Origin: Cryptomeria japonica
Lineage: Eukaryota > Streptophyta > Pinopsida > Cupressales > Cupressaceae
DNA length: 64,000 nt
Direction: 5' to 3'
Assembly (NCBI RefSeq): GCF_030272615.1
Contig: NW_026729202.1
Location: 12,501 to 76,500, forward strand
The number at the start of each line of letters is the position of its first letter. Position 1 is the first letter of the stretch. This document shows positions 45,703 to 59,600 of the stretch, piece by piece. A program made the translations under genes and the position numbers. The notes under the pieces are model-generated. The model was not told the DNA's origin, did no database searches, and saw only the letters and a program-made list of their open reading frames with translations.

Positions 45703-48700
45703 AGTTTTTCGCCGGGCGTCGCAATGCTATTTGAATAAACCTTTTGCCCGTTTGCGTTCTCGTCGGGGCCGGGCCGGGCCGGGGTGCGCTGCCCGCACTA
45801 CCGCGCGCGCAGGGGGCGACACCGAGCGCGCACCCGAGGCGCCCCGAGCACACAGGCCACGGTGCAACCCGGGCGTTGTGCGCGCACCCCGGTGCGCCCG
45901 AGGTGCTGCGCGCGCACCCAGGTGAAATCGGTGTGCACCTCGGCCAGTGCGCGCTCGGTCGAGTCGCGCACGTTGGCCAAGGTGCACGGTGATGTTTCTT
46001 ACTCTAAGGTTCCGCACCAGACGCCCGGGACAGGTGAGCGAAGCTGGGCGGGGCCGGGTGCGCGGCCGGGGCAGGTGCACGCAGCTGGAGAGAGCTTTGG
46101 AGCACACTTCGGAGCGCACCAATGATGCGCTCCATTCAAAAGTTTCCTGAAAAGGCAAAAAAAGTTGAGATTATAGAATTTCCCACTTGAGAGATTGTAA
46201 AAAAAAAAAATTTAAAATGAAGGAAACGCGGGTGCCAAGGTGTGCGCAGCCCAGCCAAGGTGTGCGCACCAAGGCGCCCACCCTGGCGAAGGTGCACGCA
46301 AGGTGCGCACCCGAGGCAAACCGGACAATTAACCCAACTTTCGACTTCGCGCGCACCTTGGAGCGCACTTCGGAGCGCTCCTTGGTGCGCACCAATCTTG
46401 GGCACCTCGGAGTGCACCATGGCGCCCACCAAGGTGCGCACCCGGGGCAAACCGAGCTCCGACTTCGTGCGCACCTTGGAGCGCACGAAAGGTGCGCACC
46501 ATGGCGCCCACCAAGGTGCGCAGCCCAGCCAAGGCGTGCGCATCAAGGTGCGCACCCTGGCGAAGGTGCGCACCCGGGGCAAACCGAGCTCCGACTTCGT
46601 GCGCACCTTGGAGCGCACAAAAGGTGCGCAACCCAGCCAAGGTGTGCGCACCCCGGTCAAACCGAGCTCCGAATCGTGCGCACCAGAGGTGCACGCCATC
46701 GTGCGCACCTTGGAGCACACTTCGGAGCCCTCCTTGGTGCGCGCCGATGTTGCGCACCTCGGAGCGCACCCGGGGAAAACAATGCAATTAACCCGACTTT
46801 CGACTTCGTGGGCACCTCGGAGCGCTCTCGGGTTCGCACCTCGGAGCACACCGAGGTGCGCACCTTTGATGCGCTGCCTTCACCAATTTCCAGAAAAGGC
46901 AAGAAAACATTGAGAAGGTGTGCGCACCGAGGTGCCCACCCTGGCGAAGGTGCACGCGAGGTGCGCACCCGGGGCAAACCGGGCTCCGACTTCGTGCACG
47001 CCGCACCTTGGAGCACACTTCGGAGCGCTCCTTGGTGCGCACCAGGGCGCGCAACCCAGCCGAGGTGCCCACCCCGGCGAAGGTGCACGCGAGGTGCGCA
47101 CCCGGGGCAAACCGGGCTCCGACTTCGTGCACGCCATGGTGCCCACCGCGGCGAAGGTGCACGCGAGGTGCGCACCCGGGGCAAACCGGGCTCCGACTTC
47201 GTGCACGCCGCACCTTGGAGCACACTTCGGAGCGCTCCTTGGTGCGCACCATGGTGCCCACCAGGGCGCGCAACCCCGCCGAAGGTGCACGCGAGGTGCG
47301 CACCCGGGGCAAACCGGGCTCCGACTTCGTGCACGCCGCACCTTGGAGCACACTTCGGAGCGCTCCTTGGTGCGCACCATGGTGCCCACCAGGGCGCGCA
47401 ACCCCGCCGAAGGTGCACGCGAGGTGCGCACCCGGGGCAAACCGGGCTCCGACTTCGTGCACGCCATGGTGCGCACCGCGGCGAAGGTGCGCACCCGGGG
47501 CAAACCGGGCTCCGACTTCGTGCACGCCGCACCTTGGAGCACACTTCGGAGCGCTCCTTGGTGCGCACCAGGGCGCGCAACCCAGCCGAGGTGCCCACCC
47601 CGGCGAAGGTGCACGCGAGGTGCGTACCCGGGGCAAACCGGGCTCCGACTTCGTGCACGCCGCACCTTGGAGCACACTTCGGAGCGCTCCTTGGTGCGCA
47701 CCATGGTGCCCACCAGGCCGCGCAACCCAGCCAAGGTGTGCGCACCAAGGTGCACGCGAGGTGCGCACCCGGGGCAAACCGGGGTCCGACTTCGTGCACG
47801 CCGCACCTTGGAGCACACATCGGGGCGCTCCCGGGTTCGCACCGGCGTTGCGCACCGTGGTGGGCACCTCGGAGCACACCAAGGTGGGCAGCGAGGTGCG
47901 CACCTTTGATGCGATGCCTTCACTAATTTCCATAAAAGGCAAAAAAAAAACGAGATTTTAAAATTTCCGTTTTGAAAGATAGTGAGAAAAAGGGAATGCT
48001 GGTGCCATCTTGAGCCCGCCCTGGTGCGCAGCCCAGCCAAGGTGTGCGCACCAAGGTGCCCACCCTGGCGAAGGTGCGCGCCCGGGCAATTAACCCAACT
48101 TCCAACTTCGCGCGCGCCAGGGTGGGAGCGCACCCAACAACCGGGCCTGGGAAGAGCCAATGCGAGAAACCCCACCAAACGCTCTGACAAAAAAAGAGGG
48201 GGCGCTCCAGTAACCCCGCTTCGGAGCGCACCCTGGGCAAACCCAGCCAAGGTGCCCACCCCGGCCAAGGTGCAGGCGAGGTGCGCACCCGGGGCAAACC
48301 GGGCTCCGACAACGTGCACGCCGCACCTTGGAGCACACTTCGTAGCGCTCCCGGGTGCGCACCTCAGAGCACACCAAGGTGGGCAGCGAGGTGCGCACCT
48401 TTGATGCGCTGCCTTCACTAATTTCCAGAAAAGGCAAAAAAAAAAGGAGATTTTAAAATTTCCGTTTTGAAAGATAGTGAAAAAAACGGAACGCGCGTGC
48501 CATCTTGAGCCCGCCCTGGTGCGCAGCCCAGGTAAGGTGCCCACCCTGGCAAAGGTGCGCACCCGGGCAATTAACCCTACTTCCGACTTCGTGCGCGCCA
48601 GGGTGGCAACCGGGCCTCGGAAGAGCCAATGCGAGAAACCCCACCAAACGCTCCGACAAAAAAAGAGGCGGCGCTCCAATAACCCCGCTTCGGAGCGCAG

Positions 48701-51700
48701 CCGGGGCAAACCCAGCCAAGGTGCCCACCCCGACGAAGGTGCACGCGAGGTGCGCACCCGGGGCAAACCGGGCTCCGACAACGTGCACGCAGCACCTTGG
48801 AGCACACTTCGAAGCACTCCCGGGTGCCCACCGGCGTTGCGCACCGTGGTGGGCAGCGAGGTGCGCACCTTTGATGCGCTGCCTTCACTAATTTCCAGAA
48901 AAAGGCAAAAAAAAATGAGATTTTAAAATTTCCGTTTTGAAAGATAGTGAAAAAAAAGGAACGCGGGTGCCATCTTGAGCCCGCCCTGGTGCGCAGCCCA
49001 GGCAAGGCATGCGCACCAAGGTGCCCACCCGAGGTGCACACCCGGGGCAAACCGGGCTCCGACTTCGTGCAGGCCGCACCTTGGAGCACACTTCGGAGCG
49101 CTCCTTGGTGCGCACCATGGTGCCCACCAGGGCGCGCAACCCAGCCAAGGTCTGCACACTAAGGTGCCCACCCCGGCGAAGGTGCACGCGAGGTGCGCAC
49201 CCGGGGCAAACCGGGCTCCGACTTCGTGCACGCCATGGTGCCCACCGCGGCGAAGGTGCACGCGAGGTGCGCACCCGGGGCAAACCGGGCTCCGACTTCG
49301 TGCACGCCGCACCTTGGAGCACACTTCGGAGCGCTCCTTGGTGCGCACCATGGTGCCCACCAGGGCGCGCAACCCAGCCAAGGTGTGCGCACCAAGGTGC
49401 ACGCGAGGTGCGCACCCGGGGCAAACCGGGGTCCGACTTCGTGCACGCCGCACCTTGGAGCACACATCGGAGCGCTCCCAGGTTCGCACCAGCGTTGCGC
49501 ACCTTTGATGCGCTGCCTTCACTAATTTCCAGAAAAGGCAAAAAAAAACGATATTTTAAAATTTCCGTTCTGAAAGATAGTGAAAAAAACGGAACGCGGG
49601 TGCCATCTTGAGCCCTTCCTGGTGCGCAGCCCAGGCAAGTTGTGCGCACCAAGGTGCCCACCCTGGCGGAGGTGCGCGCCCGGGGCAAACCGGGCTCCGA
49701 CTTCGTGCACTGCATGGTGCCCACCAAGGCGCGCAACCCAGCCAAGGTGCCCACCGCAGCGAAGGTGCACGCGAGGTGCACACCCGGGGCAAACCGGGCT
49801 CCGACTTCGTGCACGCCGCACCTTGGAGCACACTTCAGAGCGCTCCTTGGTGCGCACCAGGGCGCGCAACCCAGCCGAGGTGCCCACCCCGGCGAAGGTG
49901 CACGCGAGGTGCGCACCCGGGGCAAACCGGGCTCCGACTTCGTGCACGCCATGGTGCCCACCGCGGCGAAGGTGCGCACCCGGGGCAAACCGGGCTCCGA
50001 CTTCGTGCACGCCGCACCTTGGAGCACACTTCGGAGCGCTCCTTGGTGCGCACCATGGTGCCCACCAGGCCGCGCAACCCAGCCAAGGTGTGCGCACCAA
50101 GGTGCACGCGAGGTGCGCACCCGGGGCAAACCGGGGTCCGACTTCGTGCACGCCGCACCTTGGAGCACACATCGGGGCGCTCCCGGGTTCGCACCGGCGT
50201 TGCGCACCGTGGTGGGCACCTCGGAGCACACCAAGGTGGGCAGCGAGGTGCGCACCTTTGATGCGATGCCTTCACTAATTTCCATAAAAGGCAAAAAAAA
50301 AACGAGATTTTAAAATTTCCGTTTTGAAAGATAGTGAGAAAAAGGGAATGCTGGTGCCATCTTGAGCCCGCCCTGGTGCGCAGCCCAGCCAAGGTTTGCG
50401 CACCAAGGTGCCCACCCTGGCGAAGGTGCGCGCCCGGGCAATTAACCCAACTTCCAACTTCGCGCGCGCCAGGGTGGGAGCGCACCCAACAACCGGGCCT
50501 GGGAAGAGCCAATGCGAGAAACCCCACCAAACTCTCTGACAAAAAAAGAGGGGGCGCTCCAGTAACCCCGCTTCGGAGCGCACCCTGGGCAAACCCAGCC
50601 AAGGTGCCCACCCCGGCCAAGGTGCAGGCGAGGTGCGCACCCGGGGCAAACCGGGCTCCGACAACGTGCACGCCGCACCTTGGAGCACACTTCGTAGCGC
50701 TCCCGGGTGCGCACCTCAGAGCACACCAAGGTGGGCAGCGAGGTGCGCACCTTTGATGCGCTGCCTTCACTAATTTCCAGAAAAGGCAAAAAAAAAAGGA
50801 GATTTTAAAATTTCCGTTTTGAAAGATAGTGAAAAAAACGGAACGCGCGTGCCATCTTGAGCCCGCCCTGGTGCGCAGCCCAGGTAAGGTGCCACCCTGG
50901 CAAAGGTGCGCACCCGGGCAATTAACCCTACTTCCGACTTCGTGCGCGCCAGGGTGGCAACCGGGCCTCGGAAGAGCCAATGCGAGAAACCCCACCAAAC
51001 GCTCCGACAAAAAAAGAGGCGGCGCTCCAATAACCCCGCTTCGGAGCGCAGCCGGGGCAAACCAAGCCAAGGTGCCCACCCCGACGAAGGTGCACGCGAG
51101 GTGCGCACCCGGGGCAAACCGGGCTCCGACAACGTGCACGCAGCACCTTGGAGCACACTTCGAAGCACTCCCGGGTGCCCACCGGCGTTGCGCACCGTGG
51201 TGGGCAGCGAGGTGCGCACCTTTGATGCGCTGCCTTCACTAATTTCCAGAAAAAGGCAAAAAAAAATGAGATTTTAAAATTTCCGTTTTGAAAGATAGTG
51301 AAAAAAAAGGAACGCGGGTGCCATCTTGAGCCCGCCCTGGTGCGCAGCCCAGGCAAGGCATGCGCACCAAGGTGCCCACCCGAGGTGCACACCCGGGGCA
51401 AACCGGGCTCCGACTTCGTGCAGGCCGCACCTTGGAGCACACTTCGGAGCGCTCCTTGGTGCGCACCATGGTGCCCACCAGGGCGCACCCGAGGCAAACC
51501 GGGCTCCGACTTCGTGCACGCCGCACCTTGGAGCACACATCGGAGCGCTCCCAGGTTCGCACCAGCGTTGCGCACCTTTGATGCGCTGCCTTCACTAATT
51601 TCCAGAAAAGGCAAAAAAAAACGATATTTTAAAATTTCCGTTCTGAAAGATAGTGAAAAAAACGGAACGCGGGTGCCATCTTGAGCCCTTCCTGATGCGC

Positions 51701-53502
51701 AGCCCAGGCAAGTTGTGCGCACCAAGGTGCCCACCCTGGCGGAGGTGCGCGCCCGGGGCAAACCGGGCTCCGACTTCGTGCACTGCATGGTGCCCACCAA
51801 GGCGCGCAACCCAGCCAAGGTGCCCACCGCAGCGAAGGTGCACGCGAGGTGCGCACCCGAGGTGCACACCCGGGGCAAACCGGGCTCCGACTTCGTGCAC
51901 GCCGCACCTTGGAGCACACTTCAGAGCGCTCCTTGGTACGCACCAGGGCGCGCAACCCAGCCAAGGTGCTCACCCCGGCGAAGGTGCACGCGAGGTGCGC
52001 ACCCGGGGCAAACCGGGCTCGGACTTCGTGCACGCCGCACCTTGGAGCACACATCGGAGCGCTCCCGGGTTCGCACCAGCATTGCGCACCTTTGATGCGC
52101 TGCCTTCACTAATTTCCAGAAAAGGCAAAAAAAAGAAAAAAATGAGATTTTAAAATTTCCGTTTTGAAAGATAGTGAAAAAAACGGAACGCGGGTGCCAT
52201 CTTGAGCCCGCCCTGGTGTGCAGCCCAGGCAAGTTGTGCGCACCAAGGCACCCACCCTGGCCAAGGTGGGTCACGGGGTGGGTCCTAGGGTGGGTAACGG
52301 GGTGGGTACTAAGGTGCGTGCCAAGGTGGGTCATAGGGTGGGTGCCAAGGTGGGCACCAGGGTGGGTGTGCACCAACCCTAGCCAGGGTAGGTCACGGGG
52401 TGGTTGTCGGGGTGGGCGTCAAGGAGCCAAGGTGGGTGGCAAGTAGCCAAGTTGCGTGCCAAGGTGGGTGTCGGGGTGGGTGCCAAGGATCCAAGGTGGG
52501 TGCCAAGGAACCAAGGTGGGTGTCTGGGTGGGTGCCGAGGTGGGAGCCAGGGTGGGTCCCAAGGTGAGTGCAAAGGTGGGTGCCAGGGTCAAGGTGAGTG
52601 CCAATGTGGGTTCCAAGGTGCCAGGGTCAGGGTGAGTGCCAATGTGGGTTCAAAGGTGCTAAGTTGGGTGCGAGGTTGGGTGCGAGGGTGGGTGGGTGCC
52701 AAGGTGTGCTAGGTGGAAGCCCGGGTGGGTCGGCATCCCATGGGTGTCGAGTTGGGTGCCTGATGGGTGCTTCTTGTCAAGTTTTAGTCGTCGGGACTCA
52801 TTTCGAGCCTTAGAGGTCGTTTCTTGTCCGGTTGCCCTGTCTTCGACCTGGGAACCCAATTTTGGTCCTCGGGTCCCATTTTTTTTTGTCTCGCATCCCA
52901 CTTTTGGCCTGTGGCCTTTTCGGGGTCGATTCTCGTTTTGGGCATCAGAGCATGTTTCTTCTCCTAAAACCCAATATTTGTTTATTAAGTCTCGGAACAC
53001 ATTTTTGTTCTCGTGGACCCATCATGGGTCTTGGAACGCATTTGTGGTCCTTGGGTCCCATTTTGCATCCCGAAACTTGTGTTTTGGTGCTTGATCCCTA
53101 TTTTGGGTGCCCACCTTGCACCAAGTGCGCACCCGGGGCAAACCGAGCGCCTTGGTGCACCGGGGCAAGATCGAGCGTGCACCCGAGGCGCCCCGAACAT
53201 GCACCAAGGTGCACTCGGCCCACATGTGAGCGCAGGTCGTTGCGCCCGAGGTGGTGTGTGGGCACCGCGTTGCAGACGGGACACTGCACGCACACGACGC
53301 CCCCTCCAGGTGCACGCACGTAGGCCGGGCCGGGTGCACACCCGACGCCCTAGCAAGGTGCGCGCACCCGGGCAGGGCTCACACTTGGCGAACGGGGCGC
53401 ACTTCGCGAGGGAGGGTGTGCACCTCGACGGGGGTGGGTGGCCGGGGTGGATTCGCACGTGGGTCGCGGTTTGCTAAGTACACACTGCGACAAGCTCATA
53501 AC

Positions 53503-53622
53503 GGGTGCGATCATACCAGCGTTAGTGCACCGGATCCCATCAGAACTCCGCAGTTAAGCGCGCTTGGGCCGGAGTAGTACTGGGATGGGTGACCTCCCGG
53601 GAAGTCCCGGTGTTGCACCCTT
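53503..53622 (+). rRNA. 5S ribosomal RNA, copy 5
   Basis: Intact gene, same sequence as copy 2 and same flanks. Confidence 0.97.
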
Positions 53623-53626
53623 TTTT
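53621..53626 (+). terminator. Pol III terminator, copy 5
   Basis: T6 directly after the gene. Confidence 0.93.
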
Positions 53627-56600
53627 AGTTTTTCGCCGGGCGTCGCAATGCTATTTGAATAAACCTTTTGCCCGTTTGCGTTCTCGTCGGGGCCGGGCCG
53701 GGCCGGGGTGCGCTGCCCGCACTACCGCGCGCGCGGGGGCGACACCGAGCGCGCACCCGAGGCGCCCCGAGCACACAGGCCACGGTGCAACCCGGGCGTT
53801 GTGCGCGCACCCCGGTGCGCCCGAGGTGCTGCGCGCGCACCCAGGTGAAATCGGTGTGCACCTCGGCCAGTGCGCGCTCGGTCGAGTCGCGCACGTTGGC
53901 CAAGGTGCACGGTGATGTTTCTTACTCTAAGGTTCCGCACCAGACGCCCGGGACAGGTGAGCGAAGCTGGGCGGGGCCGGGTGCGCGGCCGGGGCAGGTG
54001 CACGCAGCTGGAGAGAGCTTTGGAGCACACTTCGGAGCGCACCAATGATGCGCTCCATTCAAAAGTTTCCTGAAAAGGCAAAAAAAGTTGAGATTATAGA
54101 ATTTCCCACTTGAGAGATTGTAAAAAAAAAAAATTTAAAATGAAGGAAACGCGGGTGCCAAGGTGTGCGCAGCCCAGCCAAGGTGTGCGCACCAAGGCGC
54201 CCACCCTGGCGAAGGTGCACGCAAGGTGCGCACCCGAGGCAAACCGGACAATTAACCCAACTTTCGACTTCGCGCGCACCTTGGAGCGCACTTCGGAGCG
54301 CTCCTTGGTGCGCACCAATCTTGGGCACCTCGGAGTGCACCATGGCGCCCACCAAGGTGCGCACCCGGGGCAAACCGAGCTCCGACTTCGTGCGCACCTT
54401 GGAGCGCACGAAAGGTGCGCACCATGGCGCCCACCAAGGTGCGCAGCCCAGCCAAGGCGTGCGCATCAAGGTGCGCACCCTGGCGAAGGTGCGCACCCGG
54501 GGCAAACCGAGCTCCGACTTCGTGCGCACCTTGGAGCGCACAAAAGGTGCGCAACCCAGCCAAGGTGTGCGCACCCCGGTCAAACCGAGCTCCGAATCGT
54601 GCGCACCAGAGGTGCACGCCATCGTGCGCACCTTGGAGCACACTTCGGAGCCCTCCTTGGTGCGCGCCGATGTTGCGCACCTCGGAGCGCACCCGGGGAA
54701 AACAATGCAATTAACCCGACTTTCGACTTCGTGGGCACCTCGGAGCGCTCTCGGGTTCGCACCTCGGAGCACACCGAGGTGCGCACCTTTGATGCGCTGC
54801 CTTCACCAATTTCCAGAAAAGGCAAGAAAACATTGAGAAGGTGTGCGCACCGAGGTGCCCACCCTGGCGAAGGTGCACGCGAGGTGCGCACCCGGGGCAA
54901 ACCGGGCTCCGACTTCGTGCACGCCGCACCTTGGAGCACACTTCGGAGCGCTCCTTGGTGCGCACCAGGGCGCGCAACCCAGCCGAGGTGCCCACCCCGG
55001 CGAAGGTGCACGCGAGGTGCGCACCCGGGGCAAACCGGGCTCCGACTTCGTGCACACCATGGTGCCCACCGCGGCGAAGGTGCACGCGAGGTGCGCACCC
55101 GGGGCAAACCGGGCTCCGACTTCGTGCACGCCGCACCTTGGAGCACACTTCGGAGCGCTCCTTGGTGCGCACCATGGTGCCCACCAGGGCGCGCAACCCC
55201 GCCGAAGGTGCACGCGAGGTGCGCACCCGGGGCAAACCGGGCTCCGACTTCGTGCACGCCGCACCTTGGAGCACACTTCGGAGCGCTCCTTGGTGCGCAC
55301 CATGGTGCCCACCAGGGCGCGCAACCCCGCCGAAGGTGCACGCGAGGTGCGCACCCGGGGCAAACCGGGCTCCGACTTCGTGCACGCCATGGTGCGCACC
55401 GCGGCGAAGGTGCGCACCCGGGGCAAACCGGGCTCCGACTTCGTGCACGCCGCACCTTGGAGCACACTTCGGAGCGCTCCTTGGTGCGCACCAGGGCGCG
55501 CAACCCAGCCGAGGTGCCCACCCCGGCGAAGGTGCACGCGAGGTGCGTACCCGGGGCAAACCGGGCTCCGACTTCGTGCACGCCGCACCTTGGAGCACAC
55601 TTCGGAGCGCTCCTTGGTGCGCACCATGGTGCCCACCAGGCCGCGCAACCCAGCCAAGGTGTGCGCACCAAGGTGCACGCGAGGTGCGCACCCGGGGCAA
55701 ACCAGGGTCCGACTTCGTGCACGCCGCACCTTGGAGCACACATCGGGGCGCTCCCGGGTTCGCACCGGCGTTGCGCACCGTGGTGGGCACCTCGGAGCAC
55801 ACCAAGGTGGGCAGCGAGGTGCGCACCTTTGATGCGATGCCTTCACTAATTTCCATAAAAGGCAAAAAAAAAACGAGATTTTAAAATTTCCGTTTTGAAA
55901 GATAGTGAGAAAAAGGGAATGCTGGTGCCATCTTGAGCCCGCCCTGGTGCGCAGCCCAGCCAAGGTGTGCGCACCAAGGTGCCCACCCTGGCGAAGGTGC
56001 GCGCCCGGGCAATTAACCCAACTTCCAACTTCGCGCGCGCCAGGGTGGGAGCGCACCCAACAACCGGGCCTGGGAAGAGCCAATGCGAGAAACCCCACCA
56101 AACGCTCTGACAAAAAAAGAGGGGGCGCTCCAGTAACCCCGCTTCGGAGCGCACCCTGGGCAAACCCAGCCAAGGTGCCCACCCCGGCCAAGGTGCAGGC
56201 GAGGTGCGCACCCGGGGCAAACCGGGCTCCGACAACGTGCACGCCGCACCTTGGAGCACACTTCGTAGCGCTCCCGGGTGCGCACCTCAGAGCACACCAA
56301 GGTGGGCAGCGAGGTGCGCACCTTTGATGCGCTGCCTTCACTAATTTCCAGAAAAGGCAAAAAAAAAAGGAGATTTTAAAATTTCCGTTTTGAAAGATAG
56401 TGAAAAAAACGGAACGCGCGTGCCATCTTGAGCCCGCCCTGGTGCGCAGCCCAGGTAAGGTGCCCACCCTGGCAAAGGTGCGCACCCGGGCAATTAACCC
56501 TACTTCCGACTTCGTGCGCGCCAGGGTGGCAACCGGGCCTCGGAAGAGCCAATGCGAGAAACCCCACCAAACGCTCCGACAAAAAAAGAGGCGGCGCTCC

Positions 56601-59600
56601 AATAACCCCGCTTCGGAGCGCAGCCGGGGCAAACCCAGCCAAGGTGCCCACCCCGACGAAGGTGCACGCGAGGTGCGCACCCGGGGCAAACCGGGCTCCG
56701 ACAACGTGCACGCAGCACCTTGGAGCACACTTCGAAGCACTCCCGGGTGCCCACCGGCGTTGCGCACCGTGGTGGGCAGCGAGGTGCGCACCTTTGATGC
56801 GCTGCCTTCACTAATTTCCAGAAAAAGGCAAAAAAAAATGAGATTTTAAAATTTCCGTTTTGAAAGATAGTGAAAAAAAAGGAACGCGGGTGCCATCTTG
56901 AGCCCGCCCTGGTGCGCAGCCCAGGCAAGGCATGCGCACCAAGGTGCCCACCCGAGGTGCACACCCGGGGCAAACCGGGCTCCGACTTCGTGCAGGCCGC
57001 ACCTTGGAGCACACTTCGGAGCGCTCCTTGGTGCGCACCATGGTGCCCACCAGGGCGCGCAACCCAGCCAAGGTCTGCACACCAAGGTGCCCACCCCGGC
57101 GAAGGTGCACGCGAGGTGCGCACCCGGGGCAAACCGGGCTCCGACTTCGTGCACGCCATGGTGCCCACCGCGGCGAAGGTGCACGCGAGGTGCGCACCCG
57201 GGGCAAACCGGGCTCCGACTTCGTGCACGCCGCACCTTGGAGCACACTTCGGAGCGCTCCTTGGTGCGCACCATGGTGCCCACCAGGGCGCGCAACCCAG
57301 CCAAGGTGTGCGCACCAAGGTGCACGCGAGGTGCGCACCCGGGGCAAACCGGGGTCCGACTTCGTGCACGCCGCACCTTGGAGCACACATCGGAGCGCTC
57401 CCAGGTTCGCACCAGCGTTGCGCACCTTTGATGCGCTGCCTTCACTAATTTCCAGAAAAGGCAAAAAAAAACGATATTTTAAAATTTCCGTTCTGAAAGA
57501 TAGTGAAAAAAACGGAACGCGGGTGCCATCTTGAGCCCTTCCTGGTGCGCAGCCCAGGCAAGTTGTGCGCACCAAGGTGCCCACCCTGGCGGAGGTGCGC
57601 GCCCGGGGCAAACCGGGCTCCGACTTCGTGCACTGCATGGTGCCCACCAAGGCGCGCAACCCAGCCAAGGTGCCCACCGCAGCGAAGGTGCACGCGAGGT
57701 GCACACCCGGGGCAAACCGGGCTCCGACTTCGTGCACGCCGCACCTTGGAGCACACTTCAGAGCGCTCCTTGGTGCGCACCAGGGCGCGCAACCCAGCCG
57801 AGGTGCCCACCCCGGCGAAGGTGCACGCGAGGTGCGCACCCGGGGCAAACCGGGCTCCGACTTCGTGCACGCCATGGTGCCCACCGCGGCGAAGGTGCGC
57901 ACCCGGGGCAAACCGGGCTCCGACTTCGTGCACGCCGCACCTTGGAGCACACTTCGGAGCGCTCCTTGGTGCGCACCATGGTGCCCACCAGGCCGCGCAA
58001 CCCAGCCAAGGTGTGCGCACCAAGGTGCACGCGAGGTGCGCACCCGGGGCAAACCGGGGTCCGACTTCGTGCACGCCGCACCTTGGAGCACACATCGGGG
58101 CGCTCCCGGGTTCGCACCGGCGTTGCGCACCGTGGTGGGCACCTCGGAGCACACCAAGGTGGGCAGCGAGGTGCGCACCTTTGATGCGATGCCTTCACTA
58201 ATTTCCATAAAAGGCAAAAAAAAAACGAGATTTTAAAATTTCCGTTTTGAAAGATAGTGAGAAAAAGGGAATGCTGGTGCCATCTTGAGCCCGCCCTGGT
58301 GCGCAGCCCAGCCAAGGTTTGCGCACCAAGGTGCCCACCCTGGCGAAGGTGCGCGCCCGGGCAATTAACCCAACTTCCAACTTCGCGCGCGCCAGGGTGG
58401 GAGCGCACCCAACAACCGGGCCTGGGAAGAGCCAATGCGAGAAACCCCACCAAACTCTCTGACAAAAAAAGAGGGGGCGCTCCAGTAACCCCGCTTCGGA
58501 GCGCACCCTGGGCAAACCCAGCCAAGGTGCCCACCCCGGCCAAGGTGCAGGCGAGGTGCGCACCCGGGGCAAACCGGGCTCCGACAACGTGCACGCCGCA
58601 CCTTGGAGCACACTTCGTAGCGCTCCCGGGTGCGCACCTCAGAGCACACCAAGGTGGGCAGCGAGGTGCGCACCTTTGATGCGCTGCCTTCACTAATTTC
58701 CAGAAAAGGCAAAAAAAAAAGGAGATTTTAAAATTTCCGTTTTGAAAGATAGTGAAAAAAACGGAACGCGCGTGCCATCTTGAGCCCGCCCTGGTGCGCA
58801 GCCCAGGTAAGGTGCCACCCTGGCAAAGGTGCGCACCCGGGCAATTAACCCTACTTCCGACTTCGTGCGCGCCAGGGTGGCAACCGGGCCTCGGAAGAGC
58901 CAATGCGAGAAACCCCACCAAACGCTCCGACAAAAAAAGAGGCGGCGCTCCAATAACCCCGCTTCGGAGCGCAGCCGGGGCAAACCAAGCCAAGGTGCCC
59001 ACCCCGACGAAGGTGCACGCGAGGTGCGCACCCGGGGCAAACCGGGCTCCGACAACGTGCACGCAGCACCTTGGAGCACACTTCGAAGCACTCCCGGGTG
59101 CCCACCGGCGTTGCGCACCGTGGTGGGCAGCGAGGTGCGCACCTTTGATGCGCTGCCTTCACTAATTTCCAGAAAAAGGCAAAAAAAAATGAGATTTTAA
59201 AATTTCCGTTTTGAAAGATAGTGAAAAAAAAGGAACGCGGGTGCCATCTTGAGCCCGCCCTGGTGCGCAGCCCAGGCAAGGCATGCGCACCAAGGTGCCC
59301 ACCCGAGGTGCACACCCGGGGCAAACCGGGCTCCGACTTCGTGCAGGCCGCACCTTGGAGCACACTTCGGAGCGCTCCTTGGTGCGCACCATGGTGCCCA
59401 CCAGGGCGCACCCGAGGCAAACCGGGCTCCGACTTCGTGCACGCCGCACCTTGGAGCACACATCGGAGCGCTCCCAGGTTCGCACCAGCGTTGCGCACCT
59501 TTGATGCGCTGCCTTCACTAATTTCCAGAAAAGGCAAAAAAAAACGATATTTTAAAATTTCCGTTCTGAAAGATAGTGAAAAAAACGGAACGCGGGTGCC

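Larger units (their letters stand above)
44324..52247 (+). repeat. 5S mega-unit 4, 7,924 bp
   Basis: Same block order and length as unit 3; 5S gene at 45579-45698. One private base is visible in the 3' spacer near 45811 (GCGCGCAGGGGG). Confidence 0.95.
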